Origin: Xanthobacteraceae bacterium
GTDB taxonomy: Bacteria > Pseudomonadota > Alphaproteobacteria > Rhizobiales > Xanthobacteraceae
Length of the DNA: 6,598 nt
Assembly (NCBI GenBank): GCA_030037185.1
Contig: JASHRR010001067.1
Span: 1 to 6,598, forward strand
Direction of reading: 5' to 3'
This document shows positions 1 to 5,351 of the stretch, in pieces (positions within the stretch are counted from its first letter, which is position 1; each line of letters opens with the position of its first letter). The position numbers and the translations under genes are program-made. Under the pieces are notes generated by a model that saw only the letters and a program-made list of their open reading frames with translations, ran no database searches and had not been told where the DNA came from.

Positions 1-677
1 CCGATCGAGTTGCCGAGCACGCTCGTCGCTGCGCTCGACAGGGCGGCCGACTTTGCTGCGGCAAGTTCGGCGCCCTCCACGCGGCAAGCGTATGCTTCCG
101 ACTTCCGCATCTTCTCCACCCGGTGCGCCTTTTTGGGCCTTTGCCCGATACCCGCCCGCCCGACAGCGGTAGCGGCGTTCGTCGCTGACCAGGCGAATAA
201 GGGCATGAAGCCGTCGACGCTCGGGCGACGCCTCACGGCCATTCAATACGTCCACAGGCAGGCGCGGGAGGAATCACCGACTGACGACGAGCGGATGAAG
301 GCCGTCATCCGAGGAGCGCGCCGGACCATCGGCGTCGCACCGCGCAAGCTGGCGGCCGCGACTTCGGAGAAGACCATCGGCATGGCGACCTTGGTTCGAC
401 CGGGGCTTATCGGGCTGCGTCACTACGCGCTGCTCCCGGCGTTCTCGTTGGCCGCCCGCCGGTCGGAGCTTGGTCGCGCTCCATGTCCAAGGATATTGAG
501 AAGTGTCGCCAGGGGCCGCAGATCCCCATCAAGCGAAGTAAGGCGGGTCAAGAAGTAAGCGGTGCCACCGTTGTCGTACCGGGAGGTTCTATCGCAGCCC
601 CGGTGTCTGCCGTCCTGAATTATCTAAAGGCCGCGGGCAAAGCCGCCCAAACCCGAGGCCGGGGTGGCTTTCGTTGA
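1..677 (+). pseudogene. Tyrosine recombinase/integrase, truncated and frameshifted
   Basis: Remnant of a phage-type site-specific tyrosine recombinase, which cuts and rejoins DNA at attachment sites. The reading frame is open at base 1, so the true start is probably outside the window; the TTG at 10 is only the first possible start inside it. The N-terminal SAM-like DNA-binding domain is clear, with 'APSTRQAYASDFRIF' and 'KPSTLGRRLTAIQYVHR'. The catalytic domain begins with 'AARRSEL', which carries the box I arginine. Then the frame changes twice: one extra G at 472/473 and another at 491/492. Removing both restores 'RRSELVALHVQDIEKCRQG', followed by 'SGATVVVPGGSIAAPV'. Recognisable similarity fades near 638 ('LNYLKAAG') and the frame stops at 677. 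The rest of the catalytic domain, with HxxR and the nucleophilic Tyr, is absent. It is therefore dead even if the two shifts were sequencing errors. It marks a mobile-element setting; no tRNA or att site was seen beside it. Confidence 0.88.
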
Positions 678-915
678 TGCCGGAGTCGTCGAAGCCGAAG
701 CCGCCCGAGGAGGAGAAACAGGCAACGGCTCGCCGCAGGCCAACGCGCCAGAACGATCGCGCGCCGGCAGAACGCGTCTCGTGCCCTGAACTGCTTGGCG
801 GGGCAAGGTGTCGCCCCCACCGATAGAGCACCCCATTAGCGTCATCGCCAGACTGATCAAACGCGAGGTGGGGGGAGCCCAGTGGAAGACAACCGACTGG
901 CGCCGACCGTGAGGC
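678..915 (+). other. Possible relic of a DUF3489-like protein
   Basis: Weak trace only. From the ATG at 678 a Pro/Lys/Arg-rich N-terminus can be read ('MPESSKPKPPEEEKQATARR' and on), like the basic leader of many small DUF3489 proteins. Its frame stops at a TAG in 823-828. In another frame, from 841, comes 'VIARLIKREVGGAQWKTTDW', and one further frame change (codons from 900) gives 'APTVRLLWRYA'. DUF3489 domains, as I recall them, run like 'VIALLKR..GA', then 'ATGWQ.HTVR', so the order and spacing fit a damaged copy with an internal deletion. No intact gene is present. The match could be chance, because three frames have to be joined. These are also the only bases between the integrase remnant and the end of the barrel gene on the other strand. 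Confidence 0.22.
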
Positions 916-940
916 TACTTTGGCGTTACGCGGATTCGCG

Positions 941-1888
941 TCAAAATTCGAACCCGAATCGCAAATTGGCTTGGTTCCGTTCAAAGTTCACCAGATCGAG
1001 AGCTCCTGGTGCCGTGGTTGCGCCGCCCCAAATCTGGAAATTCCACGCCAACGAAACGAAGGTTTTCCCGTTGAGCCGCACATAGAGGGTCGGACCGACG
1101 TAGACCGCCTCACCTGAGAAGGCATTGAGCGCAGCACCGCTATAATCGCGCAGGTAACGTGCCTCACCTCCAAACCACACGTTGGGCACGATCTGCGCTG
1201 CAAGCGCTGTCCCGGCGCCCAACAGGGATTCGTGCTCGACACCGTCGGAGGCAAGCAGGCGCACCCGGTCGTTTGCAAAGAGGAAGTTAACCGTGCCAAC
1301 CAGTAAGTCAGGCTTCAGCTCACGGTCGGCAAGTATCTGGATTTCAGCGCCGAAGTGATTCGTTCGCACGCCGCTCGTTTCGTCGACCAAGCCCCAATGC
1401 GGCGCCACACTTAAGGTTAGGCCGAACGGTGCCTGGGATCGGTCAAGCAACCGGAACCGTGCATCGAAGGACAGCGATTGTATGGCCGCACCTCGGGCAT
1501 CCTCTATACCGGTAACTCCATTGATGTCGTAGTAGCCAAGTGTTGCCGCCGCGGAAATTCGAAGGTTTTGGAACGCGCTGTATTCGAACTCGAACTGCGA
1601 TGCCATGTCAGCGAAGGCACCCGTGCTTCTGCTGGCGCGCAATGTTGAGTCAACGATAAGTTCTTGTTCACCCTTCCTGCCGATGTCGGCACCTTCGTTA
1701 AATCCGAACACGTGTTCGGTATCCACCTGATCCGTCCCAGCGTCGATGTTGTCGGCCCGCATAGCCGATATGGCGATCCCAATGAGCGCCATCACAGTGG
1801 CGGCTGTTTCAATCACTGAGATGATGCCATGGCGGAACCTCTTTCCATCATGCAGAAGGGCGCTCTCGCGCCAAAGACGCCTAAGCAT
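941..1888 (-). CDS. Putative outer-membrane beta-barrel protein, exported
   Basis: About 315 residues, function unknown. The ATG at 1888 is chosen because GGGAG lies 5 bases before it (1894-1898) and because a longer start at 2005 would overlap the upstream gene. A hydrophobic stretch near residues 21-45 ('TVMALIGIAISAMRA') looks like a long signal peptide with cleavage around Ala45. The mature part opens with 'EHVFGFNEGADIGRKGE', which I associate with a group of uncharacterised alphaproteobacterial envelope proteins. The rest is a series of short alternating polar/hydrophobic segments such as 'GPTLYVRLNGKTFVSLAWNF', rich in Gly and aromatic residues. The protein ends 'NLRFGFEF', with a terminal Phe as the barrel assembly machinery (BAM) expects. 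Seen: signal, strand pattern, terminal Phe. Inferred: outer-membrane barrel, possibly a channel or metal-related pore, judged only from its His-rich neighbour. It starts 64 bases after that gene's stop on the same strand, so the two are probably co-transcribed. It looks intact. Confidence 0.82.
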   Translation of the reverse strand: MLRRLWRESALLHDGKRFRHGIISVIETAATVMALIGIAISAMRADNIDAGTDQVDTEHVFGFNEGADIGRKGEQELIVDSTLRASRSTGAFADMASQFEFEYSAFQNLRISAAATLGYYDINGVTGIEDARGAAIQSLSFDARFRLLDRSQAPFGLTLSVAPHWGLVDETSGVRTNHFGAEIQILADRELKPDLLVGTVNFLFANDRVRLLASDGVEHESLLGAGTALAAQIVPNVWFGGEARYLRDYSGAALNAFSGEAVYVGPTLYVRLNGKTFVSLAWNFQIWGGATTAPGALDLVNFERNQANLRFGFEF

Positions 1889-1893
1889 ACCGA

Positions 1894-1898
1894 CTCCC
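1894..1898 (-). promoter_or_regulatory. Ribosome-binding site for the barrel gene
   Basis: GGGAG on the minus strand, 5 bases before the ATG at 1888. It decides between this start and the in-frame ATG at 2005, which would overlap the His-rich gene by about 50 bases. Confidence 0.6.
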
Positions 1899-1952
1899 GT
1901 GATTGCCGAATCCAAAGCGAGCGCGCGGCAGGTCAGCCGGACGCGGTAAGAT

Positions 1953-2366
1953 TCAGATCGACAACTGGACTTTCGGCGGGCGTTCGACTCTGCTGGGGTC
2001 AGCACCGGTAAGCGATCGCAGGGGCACCGCGACGATAGCCGATGTCAAGCCAGACCGGCTTGCGCCGGGCGCTATCAGGATCACGCCGGTCAAATGGTGA
2101 TGCAGAGTGCAACACTGGTCGTTCGGGTCACTGGTACCATGCTCGTGCTTTCCACTGTCGTAGTGGGCATGATGATGGTGCACGTGATCGATCCTGCCGC
2201 TCTCCTCTAGGTCGGCCGCGATATCCTGCTCATTCTCTAAGGCGTGCTGGATGTGAGTGCTGATGAGCGGCGCCATGCCTGCGGCCTGGGCGAATACGAA
2301 AAGCACCAGAAAAAACGGGCCGAGGCGCTGCAGCTGCGCCAACGAGAATGTTTGGGGCTTCACCAT
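1953..2366 (-). CDS. His-rich membrane-anchored protein, probably metal-binding
   Basis: Small protein of 137 residues. One hydrophobic segment at about 14-33 ('RLGPFFLVLFVFAQAAG') acts as a signal or anchor. A mildly hydrophobic stretch follows at about 92-116. Between them lies a His-rich, acidic loop: 'DHVHHHHAHYDSGKHEHG', then 'NDQCCTLHHH' with a Cys pair at 85-86, about a dozen His within 50 residues. Such loops commonly bind Ni, Co, Cu or Zn; that is general knowledge, not proof here. If the first segment is an anchor, the loop would face the periplasm. The ATG at 2366 is preferred to the in-frame ATG at 2423 because 'MVKPQTFSLAQLQRLG' gives a normal short n-region and a purine-rich GAGAGAAG lies just upstream. 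It is the first gene of a likely two-gene unit with the barrel protein, and a 9-bp inverted repeat sits about 85 bases upstream. Likely roles are metal sequestration or delivery. I know no characterised relative. Confidence 0.85.
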   Translation of the reverse strand: MVKPQTFSLAQLQRLGPFFLVLFVFAQAAGMAPLISTHIQHALENEQDIAADLEESGRIDHVHHHHAHYDSGKHEHGTSDPNDQCCTLHHHLTGVILIAPGASRSGLTSAIVAVPLRSLTGADPSRVERPPKVQLSI

Positions 2367-2450
2367 CAGCTTCTCTCTACCCGACTGCGGGCGAGGGTCA
2401 AGGCTGGTCAATGCAACCGCCAAATTCCGCTATCGTCAATTGCGTCATCT

Positions 2451-2484
2451 TTGACGTCGCCCGGACAAGTCGGCTCGACGTCAA
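2451..2484. promoter_or_regulatory. Perfect 9-bp inverted repeat, candidate operator
   Basis: TTGACGTCG (2451-2459) and its exact reverse complement CGACGTCAA (2476-2484), 16 bases apart, so the arms sit roughly two to two and a half helical turns apart. Extra CGTCA half-sites lie at 2434 and 2443. The cluster is about 70-120 bases upstream of the His-rich gene's start on the minus strand, where a regulator would bind. A poor minus-strand promoter (TTGACG, rc of 2434-2439, 17 bases, TTGCAT) can be drawn beside it. The binding protein is unknown. Confidence 0.35.
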
Positions 2485-3058
2485 CGACGGGATCTGGAAG
2501 CGCTGCCAACGCGGTCAGCATCATCCCCACCCTACTCCACAGCAGACCGCACTGGACGGACATTGTCGGCCGGTGGCTTGAGGGTCCGGCGCGCCGCTTT
2601 TTGTGGCGGGAATCTTGATTCCCACGCCTTATTGCGGCCCCTCGAAAGTCGGCTCGACGAACGCCTCGATGTTTTCCATGGCGATGTAGCCGTCATGACC
2701 GAAGCCCAGTGCAGCAGGTCACGCCCTTCATCGAAGGCTGGACGATCGGTCGTGACGGAGCACAACGGCTCTTGCCCGCGAGGCACACGGTTATCGGCTG
2801 CAGCGTTGGCGATGCTCAATTTTTTGCTACCCGCCACGCACTTCTTGACCTCTCAGCGGGGAGGTAATTTGTCTGGTTGATCATTAGCCTTTTTCTGACT
2901 GGTCGGAAACCCGCGGCGAAAGGGGCCGGAGCCAATGCACGCCGCTATTGTAGGCACCCGCCACGGGACTGCAGCATAATCCCACTTCGCAACGCTAGAA
3001 GCCTGATCACGCCAGAATCAAAATGCGAAGGGAGATACCGCACGCCTACCGCAGATGT

Positions 3059-3090
3059 TTGGGTTGGTATACTTTCGGGCACTATACTTT
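3059..3090 (+). promoter_or_regulatory. Promoter-like sequence with a repeated TATACTTT
   Basis: TTGGGT (3059-3064), an 18-base spacer and TATACT (3083-3088) resemble a sigma-70 promoter. TATACTTT occurs twice, at 3068-3075 and 3083-3090, 15 bases apart. No gene starts soon after it; the next supported gene on this strand is the repressor at 3457. Confidence 0.22.
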
Positions 3091-3242
3091 GGCACATTGC
3101 CGCGGTTGGCGTTTGCTCATAGCTTCGACACGTGCACTTCTTAAAGTGATGCTGTGCGGGCGGTAGTTACATCCGCCGCGGCCGCCGCGTACCCTGACGC
3201 ACTTCACCCTCCTGGGCACCGGGGTTTTTGATTTCGTGGTGC

Positions 3243-3272
3243 TTGCGTCTGGGCGAAGACGGCTCTTATAAG
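3243..3272 (+). promoter_or_regulatory. Candidate promoter for the repressor gene
   Basis: TTGCGT (3243-3248), an 18-base spacer, then TATAAG (3267-3272), close to the sigma-70 consensus. Transcription would begin near 3280 and leave a leader of about 175 bases before the GTG at 3457, with the hairpin at 3368-3389 in it. Matched by eye only. Confidence 0.3.
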
Positions 3273-3367
3273 TATCAATTTGTAAGGGCGAGGCTGACGT
3301 GTCGCCGAGCAAAGTCAATTGCGAAGCCGTCGGCGGGAGGTTGAGGGAGGTTACCTATGGTCTGGTC

Positions 3368-3389
3368 GGCACGCTTTTGAACGCGTGCC
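3368..3389 (+). repeat. 7-bp hairpin upstream of the repressor gene
   Basis: GGCACGC (3368-3374) pairs with GCGTGCC (3383-3389) around an 8-base loop TTTTGAAC. It ends 67 bases before the repressor's start codon, so it could be an operator (members of this family often act on their own promoter) or an mRNA leader structure. At this length it may also be chance. Confidence 0.3.
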
Positions 3390-3444
3390 TCGACGGGCCC
3401 GCTCGACGGATTTGTTGTGAACTTGTCGAAACCACCATGCAGCT

Positions 3445-3449
3445 AGGAG
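3445..3449 (+). promoter_or_regulatory. Ribosome-binding site for the repressor gene
   Basis: AGGAG, 7 bases before the GTG at 3457. It fixes an unusual GTG start; there is no ATG near this point in the same frame. Confidence 0.75.
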
Positions 3450-3456
3450 TAAACGC

Positions 3457-3723
3457 GTGGCGCTTGGTTCCCGGGAGAATTCGAAGCTGCTCCGCGTACG
3501 ACGAATTCGCGGTCAACTCGAAGTCGTCGAACGGGCGCTCGAAAATGAAATTGGCTGCTCTGACGTGCTACAGCTGATTGCGGGCCTCCGCGGCGCTCTG
3601 AACGACCTGCTGGCAGAGCTTCTAGAGGACTACATCCGGACACATGTCGCCGATCCGTCCAGTACCAAGCAGGCTTATGCTGCCGTCGAGTTGGTAGATG
3701 TAATCCGCTCTAATTTGAAATAG
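3457..3723 (+). CDS. CsoR/RcnR/FrmR-family transcriptional repressor, Tyr variant
   Basis: 88-residue all-helical DNA-binding repressor, normal length for the family. Family members sit on an operator and release it when they bind Cu, Ni, Co or formaldehyde. The N-terminal DNA-binding signature 'LLRVRRIRGQLEVVERALE' is at 11-29, the conserved Cys is Cys34 in 'IGCSDVLQLIAGLRGA', and the third helix reads 'LAELLEDYIRTHVADP' (52-67). The C-terminal helix ends 'VELVDVIRSNLK'. Compared with RcnR ligands Cys35, His60 and His64, this protein has Cys34, Tyr59 and His63, so one expected ligand His is replaced by Tyr. The overall sequence is closest in feel to Ni/Co-responsive DmeR/RcnR-type proteins or FrmR, but the inducer cannot be called. 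The start is GTG with AGGAG 7 bases upstream. No exporter or dehydrogenase gene follows; the next feature is a convergent, broken paralogue. The gene appears intact. Confidence 0.92.
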   Translation: MALGSRENSKLLRVRRIRGQLEVVERALENEIGCSDVLQLIAGLRGALNDLLAELLEDYIRTHVADPSSTKQAYAAVELVDVIRSNLK

Positions 3724-3733
3724 GAATAGTTTG

Positions 3734-3779
3734 GTAACCGGTCCGCTCCTCCGCAAGTTCGCCTCTCGTTTCCGGTTAC
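3734..3779. repeat. 8-bp inverted repeat between the convergent repressor copies
   Basis: GTAACCGG (3734-3741) and CCGGTTAC (3772-3779), perfect, with 30 bases between. It begins 11 bases after the repressor's stop. A loop this long and the lack of a T-run argue against an intrinsic terminator. It may be a protein-binding site, a trace of an insertion, or chance. Confidence 0.3.
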
Positions 3780-3889
3780 GCCTCGGGCTTGGCAACTAGG
3801 GGCCGCAGTCTGAGCCTCAGCATCAGGACCACACATGTCATGCACGCTTCTCTTGTGAATCGGTCCTACCTGGCAAACAGCACAATCAC

Positions 3890-4175
3890 CTACTTCAGAT
3901 AAGAGTGAACGATGTCGATCAACTCCTCGGCCGCAAGCGCGCGCGTCGAACTCGGGATGGGTCTCTTAAGGGATCGGCAACCCGCATTCGAACATAGTCT
4001 AGTCTAATGACTTCGGCCATAAGACCGTTGATGGCGCCGCGCGCACCGTGATGATTCGCAACATGTTGGAACAGCCGATTTCCCGTTCGAGTGCGCGTTC
4101 GACAGCTTCAATTTGTTCGAGAATCCCTCGTACGCGGTTAACCAGCTTGGTCTTTTCCCGAGTCGTATCCAGCAC
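3890..4175 (-). pseudogene. Broken second CsoR/RcnR/FrmR-family repressor
   Basis: A paralogue of the repressor at 3457, facing it tail to tail, readable in three pieces. Piece 1 (4175-4044) starts with GTG, has AGGAGG 5 bases upstream (4181-4186), and gives 'KTKLVNRVRGILEQIEAVER', then 'IGCSNMLRIITV' with the conserved Cys. One base is missing at 4042-4043. Piece 2 (4041 to about 3970) reads 'RGAINGLMAEVI', then 'RLDYVRMRVADP', where the family would have E-D-H-I/V-R-x-H. It therefore has an extra codon, next to the near-duplication AGACTAGACTA, with Tyr and Arg at the two ligand His positions. Another frame change, consistent with extra bases at about 3956-3970, leads to piece 3 (3955-3890): 'SSTRALAAEELIDIVHSYLK' and TAG. 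The piece 3 sequence is a textbook C-terminus for this family. The retained start signal and full length suggest recent inactivation. It encodes no functional protein as written. Confidence 0.85.
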
Positions 4176-4180
4176 GCGCC

Positions 4181-4186
4181 CCTCCT
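4181..4186 (-). promoter_or_regulatory. Ribosome-binding site of the broken repressor
   Basis: AGGAGG on the minus strand, 5 bases before the GTG at 4175. A consensus site in front of a broken gene supports the chosen start and suggests that decay is recent. Confidence 0.65.
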
Positions 4187-4231
4187 AAGTAAGCAGATCT
4201 TCCGCGCAATCATTGCCTGCAATCGGCGATA

Positions 4232-4261
4232 CCTGGACCGGGTTGTAGGTGCTGGTCCAGG
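4232..4261. repeat. 10-bp inverted repeat upstream of the broken repressor
   Basis: CCTGGACCGG (4232-4241) against CTGGTCCAGG (4252-4261): nine Watson-Crick pairs and one G:T, with a 10-base loop. The outer eight pairs are perfect. Its near edge is 57 bases upstream of the GTG at 4175, much like the hairpin before the intact copy (67 bases), though the sequences differ. Candidate operator or leader hairpin. Confidence 0.38.
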
Positions 4262-4353
4262 ACAGAGGTCGCGCGGATCCGTAACCATCATAATCGCGAC
4301 GCGTTCCCGATGTGGGACAAGGTTAAATCGGGCGCTGCCGACCGCGGCCCTTC

Positions 4354-4380
4354 AGCCGTGGGCAATCTCCTACCACGGCT
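4354..4380. repeat. 8-bp hairpin, possible weak terminator
   Basis: AGCCGTGG (4354-4361) pairs perfectly with CCACGGCT (4373-4380) around an 11-base loop. It lies about 130 bases beyond the stop of the secreted-protein gene on the minus strand. No T-run follows on either strand, so it is not a standard intrinsic terminator. Confidence 0.33.
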
Positions 4381-4511
4381 TGCGCCCGCCATTCTGCTAC
4401 GGGAGCGTTAACGCGACCGCGTCATATCCCGGCGGGCTTTCAGATCGCGTCAGCACTGAGTCGCGAAGGTGGTTCGCGGAGACAGAAGCCGTTCTCTAAG
4501 CCTTGAAAACC

Positions 4512-5351
4512 TTAGAAATCCGCCTTCTGCGCCACCGGCACATGATACTCGAACTGATTGTTGTTTTCGGCGCAAACTTCTTCATAGGGCAATGCAGACC
4601 GCTGTACCCGGTGGAAGCGAAAAGCTGCTGTCCACGGTTTGACGAAAGTGTCTGGATCGTCCACGGTGAAAAGCAATTCGAGCGTCTTGCTGTCCAGCAA
4701 TGTCCACCGCTCCACGACATGCAGCTTCTCCGTGTGGGGCGTCCGGTAATTGTCGAGGAAAGTTTTGTTGTTCAATCCAATAGTGTCGATCACCAGCGTG
4801 TCGTCCCCCTCGTAATGGCCAACAGACTCTCCGTACCACGACGGCTTGGGATCGGTCGAATGGGGCACATCCATGTAGACACGTCTGACTTGTGCATCAC
4901 CTTCAAAGATCATCGTGACTTGCTTGGGCGTTTGCACGAAATAAATAGGTTGGACTGCCGCAAAGGCGGCGAATGCAGGAACTCCTGCGGGCATACAGCT
5001 TGAGCGCGCCGTAAAACCGATCCCGCCGCCTAGGACCTTTTCGTTTTCACGCTTCATGATTTCGATGGCCCACGGCTTCACGTTAGGATTGGTGAGATCG
5101 GCAACGCGGTAATTGGAGGAGACGCCAAGGCGACGGGCGGTGGCATTGCTGTAGTACGGATGCGCCGGATCGCCAGTCACGGGACCGGGCAGGCCCTCGA
5201 CTGCCTCGTAATCCTCGGTGTTGGCCACCCATCCGGCAAAGTCGGAGGAGAAATCCGGAACAGATGCGTGTTGCGCTGCCGCCGGGCAGGTCGCCCTGAC
5301 CCAGACCAGTCCGGTCAGTATGGTAAATGCAACGAGGGCTTTTGCTGTCAT
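4512..5351 (-). CDS. Secreted protein of unknown function
   Basis: 279 residues. The signal peptide is clear: 'MTAKALVAFTILTGLVWVRA', then TCPAAAQ, with likely cleavage near residue 27. The ATG at 5351 is chosen because GGAG (5359-5362) lies 7 bases upstream and the signal peptide then starts normally; a longer frame from 5411 would bury it. The mature protein has a conserved-looking core: 'NPNVKPWAIEIMKREN' (88-103), 'GFTARSSCMPAGVPA' (112-126), 'IYFVQTPKQVTMIFEGD' (136-152), 'VYMDVPHSTDPKPSWYGESV' (158-177) followed by 'GHYEGDDTLVIDTIGLNNKT', and 'YRTPHTEKLHVVERW' (202-216). I recognise this as a widespread family of exported proteins in soil bacteria (rhizobia and Acidobacteria) without a known activity. 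Cys119 and Cys260 could form a disulfide. The dense His/Asp/Glu/Tyr motifs look like a carbohydrate- or small-molecule-binding beta protein, which is inference. It stands alone, more than 300 bases from its neighbours, and appears intact. Confidence 0.87.
   Translation of the reverse strand: MTAKALVAFTILTGLVWVRATCPAAAQHASVPDFSSDFAGWVANTEDYEAVEGLPGPVTGDPAHPYYSNATARRLGVSSNYRVADLTNPNVKPWAIEIMKRENEKVLGGGIGFTARSSCMPAGVPAFAAFAAVQPIYFVQTPKQVTMIFEGDAQVRRVYMDVPHSTDPKPSWYGESVGHYEGDDTLVIDTIGLNNKTFLDNYRTPHTEKLHVVERWTLLDSKTLELLFTVDDPDTFVKPWTAAFRFHRVQRSALPYEEVCAENNNQFEYHVPVAQKADF

Larger units (their letters stand above)
2485..3456. other. About 1 kb without a convincing gene
   Basis: Several short open frames exist on both strands, but none has a recognisable domain, a good ribosome-binding site or credible composition. 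The one stretch that reads like real protein is on the minus strand at 2700-2629: 'GHDGYIAMENIEAFVEPTFE' followed by GPQ and a stop. It has no start and is closed upstream by a stop in its own frame, so it could be the tail of a lost enzyme; I could not assign a family. The right half holds two promoter-like sequences facing the repressor gene at 3457, and a small hairpin at 3368-3389. Confidence 0.55.
4187..4511. other. Gene-free stretch with two hairpins
   Basis: No frame on either strand shows a recognisable domain or a good start. The stretch separates the end of the secreted-protein gene from the start of the broken repressor, both on the minus strand, and should hold the repressor's promoter. 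What can be seen are two inverted repeats, at 4232-4261 and 4354-4380, listed separately. Confidence 0.55.

Noticed and set aside
589..984. Minus-strand open frame of 131 codons opposite the integrase tail
   Set aside because: Ser/Gly/Arg-rich with no domain. The plus strand carries the recognisable remnants.
2532..2880. Overlapping open frames on both strands
   Set aside because: Basic, low-complexity translations without a recognisable family. Only the short 2700-2629 fragment looked protein-like, and it has no start.
3299..3577. GTG-started plus-strand frame upstream of and overlapping the repressor
   Set aside because: No domain, and it runs across the repressor start in another frame. 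The AGGAG at 3445-3449 serves the repressor. A short leader peptide cannot be excluded but is not supported.
4113..4499. Plus-strand open frame of 128 codons
   Set aside because: It overlaps the broken repressor on the other strand and shows no recognisable motif.
4503..5003. Plus-strand open frame of 166 codons
   Set aside because: It is the antisense shadow of the secreted-protein gene, which has a signal peptide and a recognised family pattern.
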